From: Bradyrhizobium archetypum
GTDB taxonomy: Bacteria; Pseudomonadota; Alphaproteobacteria; Rhizobiales; Xanthobacteraceae
DNA: 64,000 nt
NCBI RefSeq assembly: GCF_013114835.1
Contig: NZ_JAAVLW010000004.1
Location: 248,001 to 312,000, forward strand
Reading direction: 5' to 3'
Part shown: positions 43,731-54,174 of the stretch, piece after piece
How the letters are laid out: each line of letters begins with the position of its first letter
How positions within the stretch are numbered: position 1 is the first letter of the stretch
Made by a program: the position numbers and the translations under genes
The notes under the pieces: model-generated
Database searches by the model: none
What the model saw: the letters and a program-made list of their open reading frames with translations, nothing else
Told to the model about the DNA's origin: nothing

Positions 43731-44129
43731 ATGGAGGAGAACCGAGTGCAAATCCGACGCATCAATGCCGAAACAGCTCTCGTACCGACGACCGGCTATA
43801 GCCAGGCGCTTGAGGTCAGCGGCTACACACGCATGCTTTTCATCAGCGGCCAAATTCCGGTCGCGGCTGACGGCCACGTGCCCGAGGATTTTGAATCACA
43901 GTGCAGGCTTGCCTGGAGTAACGTCGAGGCGCAGCTCAAGGCGGCCGGCATGACCCTCGACAATCTGGTCATGCATCGAACGTATCTCTCTGATCGCCGC
44001 TACAGGACCCTCAACCGCGCCGTGCGAAACGAAATTCTCGGCGATCGGGAAACCGCGCTAACGGTTGTCGTAACCGGGATTTTTGACGAGGCTTGGCTTC
44101 TCGAAATCGAGGCGGTTGCCGCAGCCTGA
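43731..44129 (+). CDS. Rid (RidA/YjgF/YER057c) family protein
   Basis: A 132-residue Rid-superfamily protein. It has L-F-I-S-G-Q-I-P-V-A-A-D-G and A-W-S-N-V-E-A-Q-L-K-A-A-G-M. The archetypal Arg of RidA (in P-A-R-S) that salt-bridges the imine acid is not conserved; the aligned stretch reads R-E-T-A-L-T-V-V, so it may belong to another Rid subgroup rather than being a true enamine deaminase. It lies between the glpR and glpD genes, so it might protect against a reactive product of glycerol metabolism. Confidence 0.8.
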   Translation: MEENRVQIRRINAETALVPTTGYSQALEVSGYTRMLFISGQIPVAADGHVPEDFESQCRLAWSNVEAQLKAAGMTLDNLVMHRTYLSDRRYRTLNRAVRNEILGDRETALTVVVTGIFDEAWLLEIEAVAAA

Positions 44130-44221
44130 TCGCGCCTGTGTGACACAGCGAGTCCAAGAGTTGCTGCATGGATTTTCGCAACTTCTGCGTTTGCATTCCG
44201 CCCTGCCAATCGGTTCCAACC

Positions 44222-44283
44222 TTCGTTTCGCTTTCGACTTGCTTTCGTTTTTGGTTCTGATTAACTCCCCATCCGAAAGCGAA
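44222..44283. promoter_or_regulatory. TTTCG-repeat region upstream of glpD, candidate GlpR operator
   Basis: Four TTCG/TTTCG units (44222-44225, 44226-44230, 44232-44236, 44243-44247) and an inverted GAAAGCGAA (44275-44283) lie within 72 bases of the glpD ATG. GlpR/DeoR repressors in rhizobia bind repeated TTTCG-type half-sites. The spacing suggests several repressor contacts in the glpD leader. Confidence 0.5.
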
Positions 44284-44292
44284 GTCGCCGAA

Positions 44293-45870
44293 ATGAAGAG
44301 GCGATCGCCCGGGGGATGCGTTTCGTTGGACAGGGTATTTGACCTCGCCATTATCGGAGGCGGCATCAATGGCTGCGGCATCGCGCGCGATGCGGCGGGC
44401 CGGGGCAACTCCGTTTTCCTTTGCGAAATGAATGACTTGGCGAGCGGGACATCATCCTGGTCGACCAAACTGGTGCATGGCGGGCTGCGCTATCTCGAAT
44501 ATTACGAGTTCAGGCTGGTCCGCGAGGCGCTGATCGAGCGTGAAATACTCTGGCAGATCGCGCCGCACATCATCCGTCCGCTGCGTTTCGTTTTGCCGCA
44601 CCACTCGGGCTTGCGTCCGGCATGGCTTCTCAGGTTAGGGTTGTTCCTGTACGACCATATCGGCGGCCGTCATCTGCTGCCGCCGACGCGTTCGGTGGAT
44701 CTGATCCATGACGAGGTGGGCAAACCATTGATCGCCAACCGCTACAAACGCGGTTTCGAATATTCCGATTGCTTCGTCGATGACGCGCGTCTTGTCGTCC
44801 TTACCGCACGCGACGCCGCCGATCGCGGCGCCGAAATCCATACCCGCTCGCGCGCGGTCGAGATCAGACAGGTCGAGGGCATCTGGCACGTCACGGTCGA
44901 GAACACGATCAGCGGGACGCGGACCACCATCCAGGCCCGCACACTGGTCAACGCCGGCGGGCCATGGGTCGAGCAGGTGCTGTCCTCCGGCTCGGGCGTC
45001 AACGCACGGGCAAAGGTGCGGCTGGTCCAGGGCTCCCACATCGTGGTGCGCAAGCTCTATGAGCACGACCGCGCCTACATGTTCCAGAACGCCGACGGCC
45101 GCATCATTTTCGTCATTCCATACCAGGACGACTTCACCCTGATCGGCACCACCGATCGCGATTACGACGGCGACCCGGCCGAGGTGAAAGCCTCGGACGA
45201 GGAGATCCAGTACCTCTGCGCCTCCGCCAGCGAGTATCTGAAAAGGCCGGTGCTGCCCAAGGACGTGGTCTGGACCTATTCCGGCGTGCGTCCGCTCTAT
45301 GACGACGGCGCCAGTGAAGCCAAGGCCGCGACGCGCGATTACGTGTTCGAACTCGATACGCCGGGCGGCGCGCCACTATTGTCGATCTATGGCGGCAAGA
45401 TCACGACCTATCGGCGCCTGGCGGAAGAAGCGCTGGAGCGGCTCGCACCCTATCTGCACAGCGCAAAGGAGAAAGAACGCTGGACCGGCAAGGCTCCGCT
45501 GCCCGGCGGCGACATGGATGTTTCGGCGATCACCGCACTGACGGCGGAATTGATGCGGAAATATCCGTTCCTGAGCTCGGCGCATGCCAACCGGCTCGCG
45601 CATGCCTACGGCACGCGTGCGACAAAATTGCTCGGCAATGCGAAATCATTGGCCGATCTTGGCCAGCCGTTTGGCGCTACCCTGACCGAAAGTGAAGTCC
45701 AGTACCTGATGTTGAATGAATGGGCCCATACCGCGGAGGACGTCGTGTGGCGAAGGTCCAAGCTCGGCCTGCGCCTCTCGGCCGACGAAATCGCCGCGCT
45801 CGACGAATGGATCAAAGCCCATCGCGCTTCGGATAAACGTCCGCTGCGTGAAGCCGGAGGGCGGCCATGA
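44293..45870 (+). CDS. glpD: Glycerol-3-phosphate dehydrogenase, FAD-dependent
   Basis: A 525-residue peripheral membrane flavoprotein oxidising sn-glycerol-3-phosphate to dihydroxyacetone phosphate and feeding electrons to quinone. The FAD motif D-L-A-I-I-G-G-G-I-N-G-C-G lies at about residues 18-30; G-T-S-S-W-S-T-K-L-V-H-G-G-L-R-Y-L-E follows. Start MKRRSPGGC at 44293 is preferred; an in-frame ATG at 44083 would overlap the Rid gene and the operator region. The last bases overlap glpS (ATGA at 45867). Confidence 0.93.
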   Translation: MKRRSPGGCVSLDRVFDLAIIGGGINGCGIARDAAGRGNSVFLCEMNDLASGTSSWSTKLVHGGLRYLEYYEFRLVREALIEREILWQIAPHIIRPLRFVLPHHSGLRPAWLLRLGLFLYDHIGGRHLLPPTRSVDLIHDEVGKPLIANRYKRGFEYSDCFVDDARLVVLTARDAADRGAEIHTRSRAVEIRQVEGIWHVTVENTISGTRTTIQARTLVNAGGPWVEQVLSSGSGVNARAKVRLVQGSHIVVRKLYEHDRAYMFQNADGRIIFVIPYQDDFTLIGTTDRDYDGDPAEVKASDEEIQYLCASASEYLKRPVLPKDVVWTYSGVRPLYDDGASEAKAATRDYVFELDTPGGAPLLSIYGGKITTYRRLAEEALERLAPYLHSAKEKERWTGKAPLPGGDMDVSAITALTAELMRKYPFLSSAHANRLAHAYGTRATKLLGNAKSLADLGQPFGATLTESEVQYLMLNEWAHTAEDVVWRRSKLGLRLSADEIAALDEWIKAHRASDKRPLREAGGRP

Positions 45871-46955
45871 GCGTGACGCTCGAACATGTCACGCGAACGG
45901 TTGACGGCATCCCGACGATTCGCGATGTCTCGCTGACGCTCGAACGCGGCACGCTGAGTGTGCTGCTCGGCCCGACGCTGTCGGGCAAGACCTCGATCAT
46001 GCGGCTCCTGGCCGGCCTCGATAAGCCAACAACCGGCCGCGTGCTAGTCGACGGCAGCGACGTCACCGGCGCCGACGTGCGGCAGCGCTCGGTTGCGATG
46101 GTCTATCAGCAGTTCATCAACTACCCGTCGCTGACGGTCTACGAGAACATTGCCTCGCCGTTGCGCGTGCAAGGCAGGCCGCGCGAGGAGATCGACCGGC
46201 GCGTGCAAGAAGCCGCCAAGCTTCTGCGGCTCGAGCCTTATCTGAAGCGGACGCCACTGCAGCTCTCCGGCGGCCAGCAGCAGCGCACCGCGATCGCGCG
46301 TGCGCTGGTCAAGGGTGCCGACCTGGTGCTGCTTGATGAGCCGCTCGCCAACCTCGATTACAAGCTGCGCGAGGAGTTGCGCGCCGAACTGCCGCGCATC
46401 TTTGAGGCATCGGGCGCGATCTTCGTCTACGCGACGACCGAACCTTCGGAGGCATTGCTGCTCGGCGGGAACACCGTCTGCATGTGGGAAGGCCAGGTCT
46501 TGCAGGCGGGCGGTACCTCGAACGTCTATCGCCAGCCCGATACGCTGCGAGTGGCGCAGGTGTTCTCCGATCCGCCGCTCAACATCGTCGGCATCGAAAA
46601 GAAGAACGGCTCCGTGCAATATGCCAGCGGCATTCAGGCGCCGGCCACCGGCCTCTACGCGTCGCTCGCCGATGGACCTTATCGCGTCGGTTTCCGCGCC
46701 CATCAGCTCGAAGTGGCCAACGGCATCGCTGGCCGTCACGCGTTTCACGCCACCGTCACCGTGACCGAGATCACCGGTTCGGAGAGCTTCGTGCATCTTA
46801 ATCGCGGTGCCTCCAACTGGGTCGCCGTGCTCCCGGGCGTGCATGAATATGAGCCGGGACATCTGCTCGATGCGGTGCTCGATCCCGACAATATCTTCGT
46901 GTTTGACGCCGCCGGCCGTCTGGTCGCCGCGCCGTCGAAAAATAAAAGCATGTGA
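45867..46955 (+). CDS. glpS: Glycerol ABC transporter ATP-binding protein GlpS
   Basis: A 362-residue UgpC/MalK-type ATPase with a C-terminal TOBE-like domain. Walker A is G-P-T-L-S-G-K-T (35-42), Q-loop Y-Q-Q (80-82), signature L-S-G-G-Q (133-137) and Walker B L-L-D-E-P (155-159). The switch (H-loop) histidine is missing: V-T-H-D-Q of relatives is A-T-T-E-P here, with Thr191 at the His position. GlpS probably pairs with GlpT, whose switch His is present but whose signature is degraded. Start overlaps the glpD stop. Confidence 0.88.
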   Translation: MSVTLEHVTRTVDGIPTIRDVSLTLERGTLSVLLGPTLSGKTSIMRLLAGLDKPTTGRVLVDGSDVTGADVRQRSVAMVYQQFINYPSLTVYENIASPLRVQGRPREEIDRRVQEAAKLLRLEPYLKRTPLQLSGGQQQRTAIARALVKGADLVLLDEPLANLDYKLREELRAELPRIFEASGAIFVYATTEPSEALLLGGNTVCMWEGQVLQAGGTSNVYRQPDTLRVAQVFSDPPLNIVGIEKKNGSVQYASGIQAPATGLYASLADGPYRVGFRAHQLEVANGIAGRHAFHATVTVTEITGSESFVHLNRGASNWVAVLPGVHEYEPGHLLDAVLDPDNIFVFDAAGRLVAAPSKNKSM

Positions 46956-46967
46956 GGGAGATGCGAC

Positions 46968-48052
46968 ATGGCCCGCATTGACCTCGTTGATCTCGCGCAC
47001 TCCTACGGCGGCAATGATGCCGCGCCTGAATCCTTTGCGCTGAAGCCGGTGACCATGACCTGGCGGCAGGGTGGCGCCTATGCGCTGCTCGGTCCTTCCG
47101 GCTGCGGCAAGACTACGCTGCTCAACCTGATTTCGGGGATCGTCACGCCGTCGCGCGGAAAGATCCTGTTTGACGGCGCCGACATCACACCGCTGTCAAC
47201 CCAGAAGCGCAATATCGCGCAGGTGTTCCAGTTTCCAGTAATCTACGACACCATGACGGTCGGGCAGAACCTCGCATTCCCGCTGCAGAACCGCGGCGTG
47301 CCGAAGGCCGAGGTCGAAGCGCGGGTGAGGCAGATCGCCGATTTGCTCGACCTCACATTCTATCTCGACCGCAAGGCGACGCGCCTGACCGCCGACGCCA
47401 AGCAGAAGATTTCGCTCGGCCGCGGCCTCGTCCGCTCCGATGTGGCCGCTGTGCTGTTCGACGAGCCGCTGACCGTGATCGATCCCGAACTGAAGTGGCA
47501 GTTGCGCTCGAAGCTGAAGGCGCTGCACCGCGAGCTTGATCTCACGATGATCTATGTCACCCATGACCAGACCGAGGCCTTGACCTTTGCCGATACGGTG
47601 GTCGTCATGCATGACGGCCGCGTCGTGCAGAGCGGCACGCCGGCCGAACTGTTCGACAAGCCCGCGCACACCTTCGTGGGTTATTTCATCGGCTCGCCCG
47701 GCATGAACATCGTGCCGGCCGTGGTGAGCGGGCACGAGGCGCGGATCGACGGCCATATCATCGGACTGCACCGCAATTACGGTGTGCTGCCGGCGGGCGC
47801 GAAGATCGAAGTCGGCGTCCGGCCGGAATTCGTCAACATCGCAGCACCGGCATCTGGCCTGCTGTCGGCTACGATCGAGCGCATCGACGATCTCGGTCGC
47901 GCCCGCTTCGCCCGCGTGCGCGTCGGCGATGCCAAATTTGCCGCGCGCGTGCCGCCAGGCTTCTCCGTGCCCGACAACATGGTCGGGCTCGTGTTCGATC
48001 CCGCCCATGTTCACGTCTATGCCGACAGCCGTCTGGTCGAGGGGGTTGCCTG

Positions 48053-48053
<1 letters not shown>
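46968..48053 (+). CDS. glpT: Glycerol ABC transporter ATP-binding protein GlpT
   Basis: A 361-residue ATPase of the same family as GlpS. Walker A G-P-S-G-C-G-K-T-T (42-50), Walker B L-F-D-E-P (163-167) and switch His199 (Y-V-T-H-D) are normal. The LSGGQ signature is replaced by L-T-A-D-A (140-144), changing both glycines and the Gln. This is ABC-type GlpT, not the major-facilitator glycerol-3-phosphate antiporter of the same name in Escherichia coli. GAGGGAG lies upstream of the ATG. Its stop overlaps the glpP start (TGATG). Confidence 0.88.
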
Positions 48054-48954
<901 letters not shown>

Positions 48955-48955
<1 letters not shown>

Positions 48956-49761
48956 TGCATTCGATTCCCGGACGCCGCCTGATCATCTCGCTATTCCTGA
49001 TCTTCCTACTGTTGCCGATCTACTGGCTCGTCAACATGAGCTTCAAGACCAACAGCGAGATCGTCACCACGATGACGCTGTGGCCGCACCAGCCGACGCT
49101 GGAAAACTACAAGCGGATCTTCACCGACGAGAGCTGGTATTCCGGCTACATCAATTCGCTGAAATACGTGATCATCAACACCGTCATCTCGATCGCGGTA
49201 GCGCTGCCGGCGGCTTACGGCTTCTCGCGCTACCGCTTCCTCGGCGACAAGCATCTGTTCTTCTGGCTGCTGTCGAACCGCATGGCGCCGGCCGCGGTGT
49301 TCGCGCTGCCGTTCTTCAATCTCTATTCGGCGATCAACCTGTTCGATACGCCATGGGCGGTCGCGCTGGCGCACTGCATCTTCAACGTGCCGCTGGCGGT
49401 GTGGATCCTCGAAGGCTTCGTCTCCGGCGTGCCGCGCGAGATCGACGAGACCGCGTTCCTCGACGGCTATTCGTTCCCGCGATTCTTCATCAAGATCCTC
49501 GTGCCACTGATCGCAAGCGGTATCGGCGTCGCCGCCTTCTTCTGCTTCATGTTCTCCTGGGTCGAACTCTTGCTGGCGCGCACGTTGACGTCGGTCAGCG
49601 CCAAGCCGATCTCCGCGATCATGACACGGACTGTCTCGGCGGCGGGCATGGATTGGGGCCTTTTGGCGGCGGCCGGCGTGCTGACCATCATCCCCGGCGC
49701 GCTGGTGATCTGGTTCGTCCGCAACTATATCGCGCGCGGCTTTGCGCTGGGCAGGGTGTAG
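48955..49761 (+). CDS. glpQ: Glycerol ABC transporter permease GlpQ
   Basis: A 268-residue MalG-type permease starting MHSIPGRRL at 48955, sharing its first base with the glpP stop (TGATG). The coupling loop is V-P-R-E-I-D-E-T-A-F-L-D-G-Y-S-F-P-R-F-F. Six membrane segments are predicted. The name follows rhizobial glycerol operons and does not denote the periplasmic phosphodiesterase called GlpQ in enteric bacteria. Confidence 0.9.
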
Positions 49762-49763
49762 CC

Positions 49764-50090
49764 ATGGAAAACATCGCATGGATGGCCTGGACGCTGCCGA
49801 CTGCGATCTTCTTCGTGATGCTGGCGCTGACGCTCGGGGTGATGACATGGCTTGGAGTTGCCTACCCCGAGGCCGAACGCGTCGGCGTGCTGCGAATTCC
49901 GACCACGCGCGGCGACCGGCTGTTCATTTCGCTGGTGCTGTCAGCCGTCATTCATTTGCTGTGGATTGCCTTTGTCGGCACCGATCCGCTTCTGACGCTT
50001 CCGATCGGGGAGGGCGTTGAAGTATCGAGCCTGTGGCTCGCAACCGTGATTTCGCTCGTCTCGGCCGTTGCGATTTTCCGCACCGTCTGA
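49764..50090 (+). CDS. glpU: DUF2160 membrane protein GlpU
   Basis: A 108-residue integral membrane protein starting MENIAWMAW, two bases after the glpQ stop. Three hydrophobic segments (about 10-30, 51-70, 88-107) and a hydrophilic loop with P-E-A-E-R-V-G-V-L-R-I-P-T-T-R-G-D-R-L-F match DUF2160, found specifically in rhizobial-type glycerol ABC operons. Its role is unknown; an accessory subunit of the importer is likely. Confidence 0.85.
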   Translation: MENIAWMAWTLPTAIFFVMLALTLGVMTWLGVAYPEAERVGVLRIPTTRGDRLFISLVLSAVIHLLWIAFVGTDPLLTLPIGEGVEVSSLWLATVISLVSAVAIFRTV

Positions 50091-50164
50091 CGAGTGAAGA
50101 AGAGCAGATCCGGGATCAACCCGGGCCTGAATATGTGTTTGTCGCTGCAACCGGAGGATCCAAC

Positions 50165-51961
50165 ATGCGACGCTTGAGAACAAAGAACGGTCCGTTGACC
50201 AAGGAGAGCTTTCTGACGATGACCAGCGCGGCCGCGCTGATCGCGGCTTCCGTGGCCATTGCCGCGCCTGCGCGTGCGGACGACGCCGTCAATCAACGAT
50301 GGATCGACAGCGAATTCCAGCCTTCGACCTTGTCGAAGGACGACCAGATGAAGGAGCTGCAATGGTTCGCCAAGGCGGCCGAGCCCTTCAAGGGCATGGA
50401 AATCAACATCGTGTCGGAAACCATCACGACGCATGAATATGAATCGCGCACGCTCGCGAAGGCCTTCACCGAGATCACCGGCATCAAGGTCAAGCACGAC
50501 CTGATCCAGGAAGGCGACGTGGTCGAGAAGCTGCAGACCCAGATGCAGTCCGGCAAGAACGTCTATGACGGCTGGATCAACGACTCCGACCTGATCGGCA
50601 CCCACTTCCGCTACGGCCAGACCGTGATCCTGTCGGACTACATGACGGGCGAGGGCAAGGACGTCACCAACCCGCAGCTCGACGTCAACGACTTCATCGG
50701 TAAATCCTTCACCACCGGCCCGGACGGCAAGCTTTACCAGCTTCCCGACCAGCAGTTCGCGAACCTCTATTGGTTCCGCTACGACTGGTTCTCCAATCCG
50801 GAGTACAAGGCCAAGTTCAAGGCCAAGTACGGCTACGAGCTCGGCGTTCCCGTGAACTGGTCGGCCTATGAGGACATCGCCGAGTTCTTCACCAACGACA
50901 TCAAGGAGATCAACGGCGTCAAGGTCTATGGTCACATGGACTATGGCAAGAAGGATCCCTCGCTCGGCTGGCGGTTCACCGACGCCTGGCTGTCGATGGC
51001 CGGCAACGGCGACAAGGGCATCCCGAACGGCCTGCCGGTCGACGAATGGGGCATCCGCATGGAAGGCTGCCGCCCCGTGGGCTCCTCCGTCGAGCGCGGC
51101 GGCGACACCAACGGTCCGGCGTCGGTGTACGCGATCAGCAAATATCTCGACTGGCTGAAGAAGTATGCCCCGCCGCAGGCGCAGGGCATGACCTTCTCCG
51201 AAGCAGGCCCGGTGCCAGCGCAGGGCAACATCGCCCAGCAGATCTTCTGGTACACCGCCTTCACCGCCGACATGGTGAAGCCCGGCATTGCGGTCGTCAA
51301 CGCCGACGGCACGCCGAAGTGGCGCATGGCGCCGTCGCCGCACGGCTCGTACTGGAAAGAGGGCATGAAGCTCGGCTACCAGGACGCCGGCTCCGCCACG
51401 CTTCTGAAGTCGACCCCGCCCGATCGCCGCAAGGCGGCCTGGCTCTATCTGCAGTTCATCAATTCCAAGACCGTCAGCTTGAAGAAGAGCCATGTCGGCC
51501 TCACCTTCGTGCGTGAATCCGACATCTGGGACAAGTCGTTCACCGAGCGTGCGCCCAAGCTCGGTGGCCTGATCGAGTTCTACCGCTCGCCGGCGCGCGT
51601 GCAGTGGACCCCGACCGGCAACAACGTGCCTGACTATCCGAAGCTCGCGCAATTGTGGTGGCAGAACATCGGCGATGCGTCGTCCGGTGCAAAGACGCCG
51701 CAGCAGGCGATGGATGCGCTGGCCGCAGCCCAGGACTCCGTGCTCGAACGTCTCGAGAAGAGCGGCGTGCAGGGCGCCTGCGGGCCGAAGCTGAACAAGA
51801 AGGAGTCGGCCGAGTTCTGGTTCGCCAAGGCCGAGAAAGACAAGACCATCGCGCCGGCCCGCAAGCTCGCCAACGAGAAGCCGAAGGGCGAGACGGTGGA
51901 CTACGACGCGCTGATCAAGTCGTGGCCGGCCACCCCGCCGAAGCGGGCCGAGGCGAAGTGA
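50165..51961 (+). CDS. glpV: Glycerol ABC transporter substrate-binding protein GlpV
   Basis: A 598-residue periplasmic binding protein starting MRRLRTKNG at 50165 after CGGAGGATCC. A signal peptide ends at P-A-R-A-D-D (about residue 39). Mature features include D-G-W-I-N-D-S-D-L-I-G-T-H and a V-P-V-N-W-S-A-Y-E-D-I ligand-domain segment. It is longer than typical sugar-binding proteins (about 420-450), as known for this glycerol-binding family. As last operon gene it ends 130 bases before a strong terminator. Confidence 0.9.
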   Translation: MRRLRTKNGPLTKESFLTMTSAAALIAASVAIAAPARADDAVNQRWIDSEFQPSTLSKDDQMKELQWFAKAAEPFKGMEINIVSETITTHEYESRTLAKAFTEITGIKVKHDLIQEGDVVEKLQTQMQSGKNVYDGWINDSDLIGTHFRYGQTVILSDYMTGEGKDVTNPQLDVNDFIGKSFTTGPDGKLYQLPDQQFANLYWFRYDWFSNPEYKAKFKAKYGYELGVPVNWSAYEDIAEFFTNDIKEINGVKVYGHMDYGKKDPSLGWRFTDAWLSMAGNGDKGIPNGLPVDEWGIRMEGCRPVGSSVERGGDTNGPASVYAISKYLDWLKKYAPPQAQGMTFSEAGPVPAQGNIAQQIFWYTAFTADMVKPGIAVVNADGTPKWRMAPSPHGSYWKEGMKLGYQDAGSATLLKSTPPDRRKAAWLYLQFINSKTVSLKKSHVGLTFVRESDIWDKSFTERAPKLGGLIEFYRSPARVQWTPTGNNVPDYPKLAQLWWQNIGDASSGAKTPQQAMDALAAAQDSVLERLEKSGVQGACGPKLNKKESAEFWFAKAEKDKTIAPARKLANEKPKGETVDYDALIKSWPATPPKRAEAK

Positions 51962-51969
51962 TCCGCCGC

Positions 51970-52078
51970 CGTCGTTGTCCGGCTTGACCGGACGATCCAG
52001 TACGCCGCGGCTTTTCGGCTCTATCGCTGATGGCCGTGGGTACTGGATGCCCCGCCGTCGCCATCGCGGGGCATGACG
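51970..52078. repeat. Dispersed repeat, type 2
   Basis: TTGTCCGGCTTGACCGGACG with ATCCAGTA, a variable centre, GTACTGGATGCCCCGCC and GCGGGGCATGACG. It starts 9 bases after the glpV stop. Confidence 0.75.
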
Positions 52079-52091
52079 AGGGAAAACGAGA

Positions 52092-52117
52092 GGCCGGGAG
52101 CGATCCCGGCCTTTTTT
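52092..52117 (+). terminator. Rho-independent terminator after glpV
   Basis: GGCCGGGA GCGA TCCCGGCC, a perfect 8-bp GC stem with a four-base loop, followed directly by six T residues. It fits termination of the glycerol operon. Confidence 0.85.
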
Positions 52118-52122
52118 CTTTC

Positions 52123-52226
52123 CGTCATTCCGGGGCGATGCGAAGCATCGAACTACGGTGCGCCCTCGCGCACCTGAGAATCTCGAGATTCCGGGTCTGG
52201 TCGTTCGGACCATCCCGGAATGACGG
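52123..52226. repeat. Dispersed palindrome, type 3
   Basis: CGTCATTCCGGGGCGATGCG at the left and CCATCCCGGAATGACGG at the right, with inner short hairpins (GCGATGCGAAGCATCG; CTGAGAATCTCGAGATTC). It separates the glpV terminator from the oppositely oriented old-yellow-enzyme gene. Confidence 0.7.
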
Positions 52227-52237
52227 CAGCGGCGAGA

Positions 52238-53338
52238 TCATTCCGCCGCCTGTGCCGCCGCCAACGTCGGGTAATCCGTATATCCCTTGGCGCCGCCGCC
52301 GTAGAACGTTGCCTTATCCCATTCGTTTAAAGGCGCGCCCTGCTTCAGCCGCTCGACCAGGTCGGGGTTGGAGATGAACGGCTTGCCGAAGGCGATCAGA
52401 TCGGCCGCGCCGGCTTCGAGCACTTTCGTCGCGAGGTCGAAATCATAGCCGTTGTTGGCGACGTAGGCTCCGCTGAAGCGTTTGCGCAAGGACGCGTAGT
52501 CGAACCGCGCGTTGTCGCGCGGGCCGCCGGTGGCGCCTTCGATGACATGGATGTAGGTCAGCTTCAGCGCGTCGAGCCCGTCCACGATGTAATCGAACAG
52601 CGGCTGCGGATTGGAGTCGGAAACGTCATTGGCCGGCGTCACCGGCGAGATGCGGATGCCGGTGCGCTCGGGTCCAGCGACCGCGGCCACCGCCTTCGAG
52701 ACCTCCAGCATCAGCTTCGCGCGGTTCTCGATTCCTCCACCGTAAACATCGGTGCGCTTGTTGGTGCCGTCCTTGGCGAACTGGTCGAGCAGATAGCCGT
52801 TGGCGCCATGGATCTCGACGCCGTCGAAGCCGGCCGCCAGCGCGTTCTCGGTGCCGCGCTTGAAGTCGTCGATGATGCCTGGAATTTCCGAAAGCTCAAG
52901 CGCGCGTGGCTCGGAAATTTCGGTGAAGGTGCCGTTCACGAAGGTCTTGCCCCTGGCGCGGATCGCGCTTGGCGCCACCGGCTTGCCGCCACCGGGTTGC
53001 AGCGCTGTGTGCGAGACGCGGCCGACATGCCAGATCTGGATGAAGATGCGCCCGCCCTTTTCATGCACGCGGTCGGTGATCTTGCGCCAGCCCTCGACCT
53101 GCTCCTTCGAATAGATGCCGGGCGTATCCTGATAGCCCTGGCCCTGCTGCGAAACCTGGCTCGCCTCGGTGATCAATAGTCCGGCGGAGGCGCGCTGGCC
53201 GTAATAGTCGACCGCAAGCGGGCTCGGCACCATGCCGGGCGGCACCGCGCGGTTGCGGGTCAAGGGCGCCATCACGAGGCGGTTCGGCAGCGCGATCGGG
53301 CCAAGCTTGAAAGGCTCGAACAGTTTGGTCTGGCTCAT
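52238..53338 (-). CDS. Old yellow enzyme-type alkene reductase (NemA-like)
   Basis: A 366-residue FMN enzyme; start MSQTKLFEP at 53338 matches the family N-terminus, with an upstream ATG at 53383 adding an atypical extension. The FMN barrel contains M-A-P-L-T-R-N-R-A, I-Q-I-W-H-V-G-R-V-S-H and the substrate-activating pair in V-E-I-H-G-A-N-G-Y-L-L-D-Q-F (His and Asn). It reduces activated C=C bonds of enals, maleimides or nitro compounds with NADPH. Confidence 0.92.
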   Translation of the reverse strand: MSQTKLFEPFKLGPIALPNRLVMAPLTRNRAVPPGMVPSPLAVDYYGQRASAGLLITEASQVSQQGQGYQDTPGIYSKEQVEGWRKITDRVHEKGGRIFIQIWHVGRVSHTALQPGGGKPVAPSAIRARGKTFVNGTFTEISEPRALELSEIPGIIDDFKRGTENALAAGFDGVEIHGANGYLLDQFAKDGTNKRTDVYGGGIENRAKLMLEVSKAVAAVAGPERTGIRISPVTPANDVSDSNPQPLFDYIVDGLDALKLTYIHVIEGATGGPRDNARFDYASLRKRFSGAYVANNGYDFDLATKVLEAGAADLIAFGKPFISNPDLVERLKQGAPLNEWDKATFYGGGAKGYTDYPTLAAAQAAE

Positions 53339-53556
53339 GTCTGGGATGTCCGGGTCGATGACGATAGGGGAAGAGTTGGGCATTGCGCCGATTTACGCAA
53401 TGCCCGAGCCATTCGGCTTGCGCAGACGAGCTGCGCACGGCGTCGGCCGTGCGGTGGGCGTCGCGCAGCGGCGTCTGCGCGGGCATAGGATGATTTATTC
53501 GAAATCGGCAGCGGCGCAGCATAGACAATCTCTCTGCCGGTGCCGGATAAGTTGAC

Positions 53557-54174
53557 TCAGACTTCCTTCATCAGGCCCGCGGCAAATCCCATGCGGCGGT
53601 TGTCCAGCTCCACGATGGGCCCCCCGGGGTCCGCCTGCAGCAGCTCGAAGGTCAGGCATTCGCAACCGATCGAGCGAAGCACCTGATTGGCGGCTTTCTG
53701 GACGCTGTTGCTGAAGGTCTGGTGATCCATCTGGATTTCGAGACGGGGTTTGCGGCTGCACACCGCCTTCACGATCGATTGCAGGCGGATGCAGATCTCG
53801 TCCCGGTAGTTCTGCGTGCTTTCGAACGAGGCCCTGGGATCGACAATCTGGGAGCGGACAACATAGACGAGGTTGACCGCAAAGCGGTCTGCGGAAACGG
53901 CGCCTTGCGTGAAGCGAAACACTTCGGGGCGCAAATCGATCCGCGCCAGTTGACGGCTGCCGGCGCGGATACGGTGGCGGCCGGGGGGCAAGGCTTTTTC
54001 GAAACGCCCGTTGCGGTAGAGCAGCACGGTCTCGAACTGCTGGACGCAGACCCCATCGAAGCCGAGCAGCGCCATCGCCCCCTTCCTGAACAGCGACGAA
54101 ATCCAGGCCCACGCGCCCGCGATCACGGCGATGACGATCAACGAAAAGGCTATCGAGCCCAGCAGTTCACCCAC
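53557..54174 (-). CDS. SPFH/Band-7 membrane protein
   Basis: A 205-residue protein with one N-terminal transmembrane helix (residues 6-26) and an SPFH (prohibitin/stomatin-like) domain: V-L-L-Y-R-N-G-R-F-E-K-A-L-P-P-G-R-H-R, I-D-L-R-P-E-V and V-Y-V-V-R-S-Q-I-V-D-P. It is shorter than typical stomatins and lacks the coiled coil beyond the domain. SPFH proteins organise membrane microdomains or quality-control proteases. No NfeD or protease gene is adjacent. Confidence 0.78.
   Translation of the reverse strand: MGELLGSIAFSLIVIAVIAGAWAWISSLFRKGAMALLGFDGVCVQQFETVLLYRNGRFEKALPPGRHRIRAGSRQLARIDLRPEVFRFTQGAVSADRFAVNLVYVVRSQIVDPRASFESTQNYRDEICIRLQSIVKAVCSRKPRLEIQMDHQTFSNSVQKAANQVLRSIGCECLTFELLQADPGGPIVELDNRRMGFAAGLMKEV

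Noticed and set aside
49952..52213. 753-codon open frame on the minus strand opposite glpV and glpU
   Set aside because: It is antisense to two well supported genes, rich in Arg/His/Gly/Leu as expected from a GC-rich third-position shadow, and has no recognisable domain.
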